Source of the DNA: Burkholderia oklahomensis C6786
GTDB taxonomy: Bacteria; Pseudomonadota; Gammaproteobacteria; Burkholderiales; Burkholderiaceae
Direction of reading: 5' to 3'
Length of the DNA: 64,000 bases
Assembly: GCF_000959365.1 (NCBI RefSeq)
Contig: NZ_CP009556.1
Coordinates: 1,178,001 to 1,242,000 of the forward strand
Positions 37,251-48,227 of the stretch are shown one piece after another. Made by a program: the position numbers and the translations under genes. The notes beneath the pieces are model-generated. The model saw only the letters and a program-made list of their open reading frames with translations. It had not been told where the DNA came from and searched no databases. How positions within the stretch are numbered: position 1 is the first letter of the stretch; each line of letters begins with the position of its first letter.

Positions 37251-38999
37251 TTAGTTGAAGCCGCCCGACTGGATCAGCTGGTTCAGGTTCGAGATGTTGA
37301 TGCTGCCCCAGCCGGTCGGGTAGTCCCAGCCGGTCGACGCGTTGTAGCCGTACCCCTGATAGCCGTTGTTGCCGGACGTGACGTCGTAGCGCACGAGCGA
37401 CGAATGCGTCGGGATCGAATGATAGAAGCGCGCGGCCGGAAAGCCGAGATTCGCACCGTTCGCCGACAGGATCCGCGCCCAGAAGCCGCTGAAGATCGGC
37501 GCGGACAGGCTCGTGCCGCCGATCTGCTGCAACTGGCCGTAGTTGTAGATGTACGCGCCCGTGCTTTGCGCGGCGTCGAACGATACGTCCGGCAGCTTGC
37601 GGTTGCTGCCCGACTGCCACGACGGATTCGGCAGGATCGTGCTGACGCCGCCGCCCGTCGCCCACAGCTTGCCGTTGCCGTCGAGCCCTTCGTTCCACAC
37701 GGTCTCGTTCGAGAACGCGCCCGACGACGACGTGTAGAGCGTCGTGCCGCCGATCGCGAGCACGTGCGGCGACGATGCCGGCCACGATACCGAGTAGTTC
37801 GAGCCGTCCGGGTAGCCGCGGTTGTTGCACTCGTAGACGCCTTCGTCGCCCGACGACACGGCGAACGTCTGGCCCTGCGCGACCGCTTGCGTGAAGATCT
37901 GCTCTTCGGCGGCGAGCGTGCCGTCCGCGTTCGCATCGGTTTCGCACCAGCCGAGCGACACGTTGATCACTTTCGCCGTGTTGTCCGATACGGCTTGGTT
38001 GAACGCTTGCGTGAGGCCGGTGTTGCCCGATGCGTTGAGATCGGCCATGTAGAAGATCAGTTGGCCGACCTGACCGCCCGCGGAGCCGACGATCGACTGG
38101 CTGTCGAGATCCCATTCGCCCTGGCCTTCCTGATCGTCGCTGTAGTTGCCGCCCGAGCCATTGGTCTGCACGGTCTGCGTCGACACGTTCGGATAGCTGT
38201 TCGCGCTCGTGAACTGCTGCAGATCCGACAACGCTTGCGACACGCCGCCGATCGTCATGATGCCGACCGTCGCGTTCGCCGCGGTCGGCACGCCGGTCGC
38301 GTTGTAGAGCCCAGGGAATTCCGACGGGTAGTGGCCCGTCGCCGTGCCTGACGCGAGCGCCTGCGGTTTCGCGACGGCGCCGATCTTCGACAGCGGCCGT
38401 GCGCGCGCGACGTTCTGCAGGCCGAGCACGGAGCCGACGACGTCGCCGAGCGCGCTCGGCACCTGCGCGGTGGACGCGTTCGCAAAGCCCGAGCGGCCCG
38501 CGTATTCGAAGTGAACGAGCGACGTGTTGAACGCGCGCTTGACCGTGCCCGCGGTGCCGCGCGCGGAAACGAGCATGCGGTTCGGTGCGACGCGGATGTC
38601 GACGAAGCCGTTCTTGCGCAGATAGTCGACGACTTGCTTCGCCTGCGCTTCGGTCGGCGCGTAGTTCGACAGGAATTGCGCGCTCGTGATGAATTGCCGG
38701 TACTGCGAACTATGCGGATCGTTGACGTTGTGCGCGATGGCTTTCAGTTGTTCGGCATTGCGCAGCTTCAGACTGACCACGATGTGCGTGGCTTCGCCGG
38801 ACGCGAGCTCGAGCGATGCGGTGTTCGCGCTGCGGGCAAGCGTCTCGATCTGCGCATGGTTCAAGAAAGCTTTGGTATGCGTATCGACCCAATCCGTCGC
38901 GCCGTGTGCGACGCCGGCGGCGAGCGCGAACGGCCACACGCAGGCAAGTCGCCTGCACAGCGGGGAGAGGGAGAGTGCAAATTCGGCGGTCCTGTTCAT
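37251..38999 (-). CDS. Secreted serine-carboxyl peptidase (sedolisin, S53)
   Basis: The 582-residue preproenzyme is acid-active by family (sedolisin/kumamolisin). A signal peptide (to about AHGA, residue 33) is followed by a propeptide of about 170 residues (QLKAIAHNVNDPHSSQYRQF). The catalytic core has Glu295 and Asp299 in GEWDLDSQS and Ser497 in GGTSLSAP; the oxyanion Asp is presumably in the SGDEGVYE region. The start is ATG 38999 with AAAGGACACACTCG before it; the 12 upstream codons lie before this site. The enzyme should self-process and act outside the cell. Confidence 0.9.
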   Translation of the reverse strand: MNRTAEFALSLSPLCRRLACVWPFALAAGVAHGATDWVDTHTKAFLNHAQIETLARSANTASLELASGEATHIVVSLKLRNAEQLKAIAHNVNDPHSSQYRQFITSAQFLSNYAPTEAQAKQVVDYLRKNGFVDIRVAPNRMLVSARGTAGTVKRAFNTSLVHFEYAGRSGFANASTAQVPSALGDVVGSVLGLQNVARARPLSKIGAVAKPQALASGTATGHYPSEFPGLYNATGVPTAANATVGIMTIGGVSQALSDLQQFTSANSYPNVSTQTVQTNGSGGNYSDDQEGQGEWDLDSQSIVGSAGGQVGQLIFYMADLNASGNTGLTQAFNQAVSDNTAKVINVSLGWCETDANADGTLAAEEQIFTQAVAQGQTFAVSSGDEGVYECNNRGYPDGSNYSVSWPASSPHVLAIGGTTLYTSSSGAFSNETVWNEGLDGNGKLWATGGGVSTILPNPSWQSGSNRKLPDVSFDAAQSTGAYIYNYGQLQQIGGTSLSAPIFSGFWARILSANGANLGFPAARFYHSIPTHSSLVRYDVTSGNNGYQGYGYNASTGWDYPTGWGSINISNLNQLIQSGGFN

Positions 39000-39437
39000 C
39001 GAGTGTGTCCTTTTGAGAGAGTGCGACGTTGTCAAGCTCTGACCCTTGTGGGGACGAGAGCGCGCTAAGCGTATGCGAGCACTTCTCTTTTCGGTAACTG
39101 CCAGTTTCGTTAGCTGTTACTGTTGACAGAGAAAAAGTGACACACCAATCCACTATCTGAGTGATGAACGATGAATGAAAGGCGAAAGGGAGTTGGATGA
39201 AATTGCTTAGGATGCTGAATGAAAGAATGTGATGCGTGCGCGCCACATCCTCTCTTTTGACGGGTCCTTCTAGAGGCCGCGTCGAGGTGAGGGGGCGAGA
39301 CCCGCGAGGCGTCGACGAATGCCGTTCCCGGTGCGAGCCGATGCGAGCCGATGCGATCGGCGGCTCCGATCAGGCAGCGATTTCGCTCCGCCGCAATCGA
39401 TGTGAAGGCGGCCGCGAGTTTGCGCGCCGCAGCCGAT

Positions 39438-39572
39438 TCATGGACGGAACAGATCGAAACTCGCAAGCGCGACGACGCCGCTCATCGCGATCATCGGCAC
39501 CGAGTGCCGTCCCAGATAAAGTATCGCGGCGGCCGACCAGGTTGCGATGAAAAAGGCTCCGATTCGCTTCAT
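39438..39572 (-). CDS. Possible small membrane protein
   Basis: A 44-residue frame, MKRIGAFFIATWSAAAILYL and SVPMIAMSGVVALASFDLFR, with two hydrophobic stretches and a basic start. The look is that of a real small membrane protein but the ribosome-binding site is weak and nothing else supports it. Low confidence. Confidence 0.3.
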   Translation of the reverse strand: MKRIGAFFIATWSAAAILYLGRHSVPMIAMSGVVALASFDLFRP

Positions 39573-40239
39573 GATGGATTCGCGGCGACGGCCGCGTCGA
39601 AATATGACGCGGATCCCGCCTCCGCGCGTGGCTCGGTACGTGGGCGCGGACGACCGGATGCGGCGCGCGCCGAAGTCGACATTATAGGGTTTTCCCTCGG
39701 TCCCCATGCCTGATGCAATGACGCAGCCGCGAGATTGGATCGTGTGCGTGATGGCGTCGGCGTGCCGGGCCCGTCTTGCTCCGATCGCTCGCGAGACTTC
39801 CGGACCGATGGCGTGAGCCAGCCGGATTCGCAGGCTGCCGTCGATGGGACGGCGTGATGAACGTCATCGCGCATGGTCTCCTCCTCATCGGATTTCGATC
39901 CGTATCGCAGGAAGTGCGCGGAAACAATCGGCACACAAAATCCGCACGATGGCGGCGCGTCGTCTGTCGTGCGCCGGCGAAGCGGGCCGCGCGCGTAATC
40001 GTCCCGACAAAGAACGGTGTCTGATCGGCGGCGCATGCTCGGCAGGCGAAGCGAAAGAAAGCGCGAGGCAGCGCGAGACAGCGTGAACCGGCAGCGACGA
40101 ATCCGTTCGTCGCACGCGCTTTTAACGGAGCACATCGTTACGAAGACTGCTTGGAGCCGCGCGCGCCCGACAGCATGCCGGTGTTTCACATGCCGTCGGA
40201 AAGCGGTTCGTCCGCGTCGCAGAAGGTGATGCGCGACGC

Positions 40240-40274
40240 GGCCCGGTCGATCGGAATCGCAAGCCGACCGGGCC
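40240..40274. repeat. 10-bp GC stem-loop
   Basis: GGCCCGGTCG and CGACCGGGCC flank a 15-nt loop, followed by a smaller CTAC/GTAG stem. No T-run is adjacent. It lies in the gene-poor stretch; function is unknown. Confidence 0.45.
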
Positions 40275-40775
40275 TACTACTTCTGGTAGTTGGGGAATCG
40301 CTCTGCCGCAGCCTAGATTGGTTTGTGATTCGTCGAGTTGCGATGCTTCGGCATTCGAACGATCGGGGAAACGGGCCGTCACGGCCGGCAACGAAGCATC
40401 GTCGACGAGAGATCGCTCACGATCTCGTGACAGGCCGCTCGGAGGCGCCCGGCATCGTTAGCAAGACGAAACGGCACCGGATACAGAAGGAGAATGCGAA
40501 AGCCCGGAGCGCCGGCAAAAAAGGAACCGCGCGCTAACGACGTCCATACCGAAAGAGGGGCTCGCCTCGGACGATGTCGCGCGCGCACCGGAATTCCTTT
40601 GCGTCGAAGCGGAAGGACATGACGCGATTGCTTTGCCTTCGACGACGGTTGTGCGTCGTAGCCGTCGTCGACGAGGCGAGATGCCGCTGACGGAAATCGA
40701 ACGATCGGAATCGAGGCCACGCCAAAGGCAGCCGCGCCACACGAACACGAAGAAATACATGACGGGGACCATCAG

Positions 40776-41408
40776 ATGTTCCGTGCATCCAGCATCGGCT
40801 TCGATCGGGCGCGCTCGGCTCGCGTCGTGCTGCACGCGTTGGCGGGCTGGGTCGCGTGCGTGCTGCCCGTCGCCGCGTCGCATGCGCCGACGTTCTGGGC
40901 ATGGAACGCGCTGGCCGCGCTTGCGCTTGCCAGCATCGGGACGACGCGCGCATGTCGCGACCTGCGCGCAAGCGTTTCGCCGATCGCGGGCGCGGCCGTG
41001 TTGAGCGGCGCGCTGCTTGCGGACTTTGCTTCTACCTATCCGGAGGCGGTGCTCGCACTGTGCAGCCGTGCGTCCTTCGTCGACGATTGGATCCTGCATG
41101 TTCGCCTGTTTCCGTTCACCGCGGCAGCGATGCTCGGCTCGAGCATCCTGAGCGTGCACGGCGAGCAAAAGCGCGGCGTCCGTCCATTCAGGCGGATCGT
41201 CGATGTCGCCGTCGCGCTCGGCACGATGATGTTCGCGATGAACCTGTCGGCCATGCTGCTGACGACGTGGGCGGATCTGGTCGACTGGCCGTGGGGCGCC
41301 AATGGGCTGGTGTGCTCGATGCTGGTCGGCATGATGCTCCATCACGTCGCGATGCGGGCGATGGTCGACGCGATAACGACGGCGAGGGCGAGCCATGCGA
41401 TCAACTGA
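40776..41408 (+). CDS. Multi-pass membrane protein with a Met/His-rich end
   Basis: The 210-residue inner-membrane protein has about five to six hydrophobic helices. The late helices are rich in Met and His: MMFAMNLSAMLLTTW, then CSMLVGMMLHHVAMRAMV. Such Met/His sets in membranes often bind copper. I recognise no family. It overlaps the next gene by 14 bp, and the copper enzyme tyrosinase lies two genes on, so a role in copper supply is possible but inferred only. Confidence 0.65.
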   Translation: MFRASSIGFDRARSARVVLHALAGWVACVLPVAASHAPTFWAWNALAALALASIGTTRACRDLRASVSPIAGAAVLSGALLADFASTYPEAVLALCSRASFVDDWILHVRLFPFTAAAMLGSSILSVHGEQKRGVRPFRRIVDVAVALGTMMFAMNLSAMLLTTWADLVDWPWGANGLVCSMLVGMMLHHVAMRAMVDAITTARASHAIN

Positions 41409-42144
41409 CGCTTATCGGATCGGCATCGTCGTGTACGACGGCGTAGACCTGCTCGACGTCGCGGTGCCGCACGAGCTGTTCGACTGGATGGCGCAGATCG
41501 AGCCCGACGTGATCCACGACGCGCCGCATCGCGAAGTGCATCTGATCTCGTTCGACGGTCCTTCCGTCGCGACGCGCGACCGCCTGACGCTCGGTGGCGA
41601 TTTGCCGAGTTTTCGCGATGTCGAGCAAATGGATCTGCTCTGGGTGCCCGGCGGCGATCCCGCCGCGCTGCAGCGCTTGATGCTCGATTCGGCGCGCATG
41701 GATTTTCTGTCGCGGCAGGCGTCGTCTGCCGATTACGCGGCATCGGTGTGCGAAGGGGCGCTGCTTGCCGCGGCGGCCGGTTATCTGGATGGTTGCAAAG
41801 CGACGACGCATTGGGCGTTTCTCCCATGTCTCAGGCTGTTTCCGCGCATCGACGTCGCGCCGGACTATCCGCGCTATATCGTCGACGGCACGCGCATCAC
41901 GGGCGGCGGCATTTCGTCCGGGCTCGACGAGGCGCTGATGATCATCGCGCTGCTGGCGGGCGATGTCGTGGCCGGCAAGGTCCGGCTCAACATCCAGTAC
42001 AACCCTTTACCCCCATTTACCGATGGCGATCCGTCGGTCGCTCGCCCGCCCGTTCTCGCGCCGGGCGAGGGCAGCACGTGCGCGTTTCCCGGCATGGCCG
42101 GGACCATCGCGCGGGTGCTTGCAAGACGGCGCAGTCATCCGTAA
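41395..42144 (+). CDS. DJ-1/PfpI family protein, isonitrile-hydratase-like
   Basis: A 249-residue cytoplasmic protein of the DJ-1/PfpI superfamily. Visible are IGIVVYDGVDLLDVAVPHELF, the acidic elbow LLWVPGGDPAALQRLM and the nucleophile elbow SVCEGALLLA-like SVCEGALLAAAAG with Cys in place. GTRITGGGISSGLDEAL with ARV-type tail is as in isonitrile hydratase InhA and AraC-linked relatives. It could hydrate an isonitrile to an N-formamide, but substrate is unproven. The start overlaps the preceding membrane protein gene. Confidence 0.75.
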   Translation: MRSTDAYRIGIVVYDGVDLLDVAVPHELFDWMAQIEPDVIHDAPHREVHLISFDGPSVATRDRLTLGGDLPSFRDVEQMDLLWVPGGDPAALQRLMLDSARMDFLSRQASSADYAASVCEGALLAAAAGYLDGCKATTHWAFLPCLRLFPRIDVAPDYPRYIVDGTRITGGGISSGLDEALMIIALLAGDVVAGKVRLNIQYNPLPPFTDGDPSVARPPVLAPGEGSTCAFPGMAGTIARVLARRRSHP

Positions 42145-42195
42145 ATCCCGCGGCATGCCGAGGGCCCGCAACGCTACGCGATAAAAGGAGTGGAC

Positions 42196-43818
42196 ATGTC
42201 TAACGTAAATGGATTGAGAGTGCGCCGGTCGTTGCGCGATCTTCAGAAGCTCTACGACAGCAATGAGGACAAGAAGCCGCTCGAAGACCTCGTGCGCGCA
42301 TGGGCGGGCATCAAGGCGTTGCCGCCGTCGGATCCGAGATCGTTCTTCGCGCTCGGCGGCTACCACGGCGAGCCGTTCCAGTATCGCAAGCCGGTGGACG
42401 ACCTGCCGCCTGACGACATCTATCCGTACTGGGGCGGCTACTGCAATCATGGCAACGTGCTGTTCCCGACCTGGCACCGGATGTACGTCTACAAGCTCGA
42501 AGAAGCGCTGCAGAGCATCGTGCCGGGCGTATCGATGCCGTTCTGGGACGAGACGAACGAGGACTCGCTGAAGAACGGCATTCCGTCGATCCTGACCCAG
42601 GAGCAGTTCGAGCTGGACGGCAAGAAGATCGACAATCCGCTGCGCTCGTTCGTGCTGCCCGAAGCGCTGTCCGATCGACTGCCGGGCGACAGCAACATCT
42701 ACGAGAAGCCGAAGGGATACGTGACGGTGCGCTATCCGTTGTCCGGCCTCGTCGGCACGCCGGAAGCGCTCGAGCAGACGAAGATACATAATGCGAAGTT
42801 CCCGTTGCCGGAGAAGAATGCCGAACTGCTCAACAGCAACGTGAAGGCATGGTTGCGCGGCAGCTCGCCGACGCCGAAGGATCCCAATCCGACCCGGAAC
42901 GGCGTCTATGCGAAATACGTCCGCTGCCTGTCGGCGCCGAACTACACGGTGTTTTCCAACACGACGTCGGCATCGGTATGGAACAGCTCGAACCCGGGCT
43001 ACGTGACGCCCGTCGAATCGCCGCACAACGACATCCATCTGTCCGTCGGCGGCTTCGATTTCGGCGACCAGCCCGGCGACGAAGTCGGGCAGATCGCCGG
43101 CGCGAACGGCGACATGGGGGAAAACAACACGGCCGGCATGGATCCGATCTTCTTCTTCCATCACTGCAACGTCGATCGCATGTTCTGGGTCTGGCAAAAG
43201 CAGACGGGGCACACCGACCATCTCGACATCATCCGCGACTATCCGGGCACGAACGCGAGCGATTCGCAAGGGCCGACCCCCGGTTTCGCGCCGGGCCAGG
43301 CGCTCAGTCTCGAGACGCCGCTCAATCCGTTCAAGAAGTCCACCGGCGACGCCTACACGTCCGAGGACTGCATCAACATCGAGCGCCAGCTCGGGTTCAC
43401 GTACGGGCCGGGCTCGCTCGACGACATCGCGCCCGAGCTGAAGGCGTCCTTGTTGGCCGTGCCGACCGGAAACAGCACGAAAAAGCTGACGGTGACGGGC
43501 ATCGACCGCGCGCAGTTCCAAGGGTCCTTCATCATGAAGGCGTACGCGACCGTGACGGACCCGAACGGCAAGACGCGCGAGTACTACCTCGGTCACAAAT
43601 CGGTTCTGAGCCGCTGGAACGTCGTGCATTGCGCGAATTGCCTGACGCATCTGGACGTCGTCGCGCATTTCCCGTTGAGCGTGATCCCGGCCGGCGACGT
43701 GCCGAAAGCGAAGTTCCGGGTGGAATTCGTTCACCGCGGGGGCGGCGTGCCGAGCGCGGCGAAGGCCGCCATCGCCGCGGTGTCCGGATTGCAGCCGCAT
43801 TTCGAGGTCGCCGACTGA
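42196..43818 (+). CDS. Tyrosinase (type 3 copper monooxygenase)
   Basis: Oxidises monophenols to o-quinones with a dinuclear copper site. The 540-residue product has CuA ligands His57, His85 and His94 (NHGNVLFPTWHRMY) with Cys83 two residues before His85, as in thioether-bearing tyrosinases. CuB is His277 and His281 (PHNDIH) and His322/323 (FFFHHCNVDRMFWVW). A C-terminal domain of about 130 residues follows with a CxxC at 479-482. There is no signal peptide. The start is ATG with GGAG 5 nt before it (GTG 42190 also in frame). It closely resembles the acid-tolerant B. thailandensis tyrosinase I recall. Confidence 0.93.
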   Translation: MSNVNGLRVRRSLRDLQKLYDSNEDKKPLEDLVRAWAGIKALPPSDPRSFFALGGYHGEPFQYRKPVDDLPPDDIYPYWGGYCNHGNVLFPTWHRMYVYKLEEALQSIVPGVSMPFWDETNEDSLKNGIPSILTQEQFELDGKKIDNPLRSFVLPEALSDRLPGDSNIYEKPKGYVTVRYPLSGLVGTPEALEQTKIHNAKFPLPEKNAELLNSNVKAWLRGSSPTPKDPNPTRNGVYAKYVRCLSAPNYTVFSNTTSASVWNSSNPGYVTPVESPHNDIHLSVGGFDFGDQPGDEVGQIAGANGDMGENNTAGMDPIFFFHHCNVDRMFWVWQKQTGHTDHLDIIRDYPGTNASDSQGPTPGFAPGQALSLETPLNPFKKSTGDAYTSEDCINIERQLGFTYGPGSLDDIAPELKASLLAVPTGNSTKKLTVTGIDRAQFQGSFIMKAYATVTDPNGKTREYYLGHKSVLSRWNVVHCANCLTHLDVVAHFPLSVIPAGDVPKAKFRVEFVHRGGGVPSAAKAAIAAVSGLQPHFEVAD

Positions 43819-43927
43819 AGGACGGCGAGGGCGCCGCGCGCGTCCTCGCTGGCGGTCCGTTTCCTTTTCCACGTGTGCCGCTCCGGGTTGGCGCTCAGGC
43901 CGATCCGGTGCGACCAAGGAGTTCGAC

Positions 43928-44362
43928 ATGAGCTATGACCCGGAAATCGGCAGCCTGGCAGGCATCTGGACGTACCGCAGTTTGATCAATGATCCTAACT
44001 TGTCGACAGACTTCGACAAGCTGGAGTTCGGCCGCGCCAACATCCAGATCGACAAGGCGCCGATGGGCGTCTTCAAGGGGCGCATCTACGGCGACGAATG
44101 GGAACTGACGCTGAGCGGCTATGTCGACTACGGCGCGCCCAATACCGTGAGGTTCCAGGGGCGCGGCAAGGTGGGCGGCGAGGAATGGATCTACGACTAC
44201 GTCGGCTATCTGAGCCCGGCCTGGCCGAACGGCACCAAGCAGCGGCCCGCGCTCGTCGGGTCGATCGTGCGCACCGTGCCGCATTCGAACGGAGCGGGCG
44301 GCGTCGCGCCCGCAGGCGTCGTGTGCTCATGGTATGCGGTGCTCGACAAGCCGGCGAGCTGA
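43928..44362 (+). CDS. Small beta-rich protein after tyrosinase, unknown family
   Basis: A 144-residue soluble protein without signal peptide. The pattern IGSLAGIWTYRSLIND, then FGRANIQIDKAPMGVFKGRI and VRFQGRGKVGGEEWIYDYVG is alternating hydrophobic, beta-type, with many aromatic residues. The start resembles the first strand of calycins (avidin/lipocalin), but no match is certain. It begins 110 bp after the tyrosinase stop with AAGGAGTTCGAC, so it is probably in the same transcript. It may be a structural partner of tyrosinase; this is inferred from position. Confidence 0.7.
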   Translation: MSYDPEIGSLAGIWTYRSLINDPNLSTDFDKLEFGRANIQIDKAPMGVFKGRIYGDEWELTLSGYVDYGAPNTVRFQGRGKVGGEEWIYDYVGYLSPAWPNGTKQRPALVGSIVRTVPHSNGAGGVAPAGVVCSWYAVLDKPAS

Positions 44363-44827
44363 CGGCCGATCCGACCGCTTCTCGCCGATCAACGCGCCCG
44401 GCGTGGCCGGGCCGTTCGCCCGCCGCGCACGCGCCGCTGCGTTGCGCGGCCGTCCGGGAAACATCTCTTCTCCGGTAATCGCTCGATTCGAGTGCGAACG
44501 GCGCAATGCCGCCGCGAGTCCGCACCAGTCGTCGGCCAGTGACTTCGATCGCCGCGTCGATGCGCGCCGGCATCGGCGTATGCTCCGTTTTGCGGGACTG
44601 CAACGCTCGTGAGCGCGACGGTTGCCGCCCGGTTCGAAGCGGTGCGCTTGCGGCGGACGATCCGATTCGTCTCTCGGGCGTCGTCTCACGAGCGGTCGAT
44701 GCGGCCGCGCCTGCCCGCGTCCGTCCGCGTCCGCCACGCACCGGCGGACGGCATGGCCGCGGCAAGCGCCGCATCGACGCGCGGCGACCGCCCGTTCGGC
44801 AATCCCGACGCCCGCTCAAAGGACATC
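44363..44827. other. Spacer between the tyrosinase cluster and the DUF2784 gene
   Basis: 465 bp without a recognisable gene. The DUF2784 frame is open back to 44609 but its upstream part is Arg/Ser-rich and unlike the family. No terminator is clear. Confidence 0.5.
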
Positions 44828-45202
44828 ATGGCCTGGCTTGCCGATACCGTACTCGTCTTGCATGCGCTGATCGTGCTTTTCATCGTCGGCGGACTCGTCG
44901 CGATCTGGACGGGCGCCGCGCTCGGCTGGCGATGGGTGCGCGACCGGACGTTCAGGCTCGTCCATCTGCTTGCGATCGGCGTCGTCGCCGCGTTGGCGGC
45001 GCTCGGCATCGATTGCCCGCTGACCGTGCTCGAAGACCGTCTGCGCACCGGTTCGCCAAGTGCGCAGGGCTTCGTGCAGCGCTGGGTCGGCCGGCTGCTG
45101 TACTACGAGTTGCCGGCGTGGGTGTTCACGGTCGCGTACGTGCTGTTCGCGCTGATCGTATGGCTGACGTGGCGGCGGATTCCCGCTCGCCGGAACCGAT
45201 AG
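44828..45202 (+). CDS. DUF2784 membrane protein
   Basis: The 124-residue inner-membrane protein has four helices (MAWLADTVLVLHALIVLFIV, FRLVHLLAIGVVAALAALG, WVFTVAYVLFALIVWLTW), with CPLTVLED in the middle, the DUF2784 signature. Function is unknown. The start is ATG 44828, giving MAWLADTVLVLH; upstream codons lack the membrane pattern. Confidence 0.8.
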   Translation: MAWLADTVLVLHALIVLFIVGGLVAIWTGAALGWRWVRDRTFRLVHLLAIGVVAALAALGIDCPLTVLEDRLRTGSPSAQGFVQRWVGRLLYYELPAWVFTVAYVLFALIVWLTWRRIPARRNR

Positions 45203-45374
45203 TTGCGGAGGCGGCGCAACCGACTCGCGTCGTTGCAAGCGTCTTCATCCGGCGATCGCGGTTCGGATCGTCGATGGGGTCGGGCGCGACTTCGTCGAGC
45301 GAACGGCGTCGATGCCGAATTTCGGCAAAACGTGCCTGCCGGCTTTCGTGGTCGGGAGCGGCGTCCCGCGGCAC

Positions 45375-45402
45375 AAAAAAAAAGCCCGGCCAGGCCGGGC
45401 TT
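45375..45402 (-). terminator. Intrinsic terminator after acnA
   Basis: Read on the minus strand, the stem AAGCCCGG/CCGGGCTT with loop CCTGG is followed by nine T. It lies about 57 bp beyond the acnA stop. Confidence 0.88.
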
Positions 45403-45458
45403 CAAATCGACCGCGCACGCATCGCTGCGTCGCGCGGTCCCTGCAAAAAACAGGACGC

Positions 45459-48176
<2,718 letters not shown>

Positions 48177-48227
48177 GGTGATTTCCTGGGTTTGAGGCTA
48201 GGAAAGAAGAAGTCCTGTATCTGACGG

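Larger units (their letters stand above)
39000..40775. other. 1.8-kb stretch with little coding signal
   Basis: Between the protease and the tyrosinase cluster I find no convincing gene. The first 240 bp, AT-richer, should carry the protease promoter. From 39240 to 40775 frames on both strands are short, Arg/Ser-rich and have no recognisable domain or Shine-Dalgarno. It may be degraded former coding DNA. Two local stem-loops are near 40240-40274. Confidence 0.5.

Noticed and set aside
39569..40189. A 206-codon minus-strand frame in the gene-poor gap
   Set aside because: Arg/Ser/Cys-rich, no start signal, no domain, several overlapping frames of similar quality.
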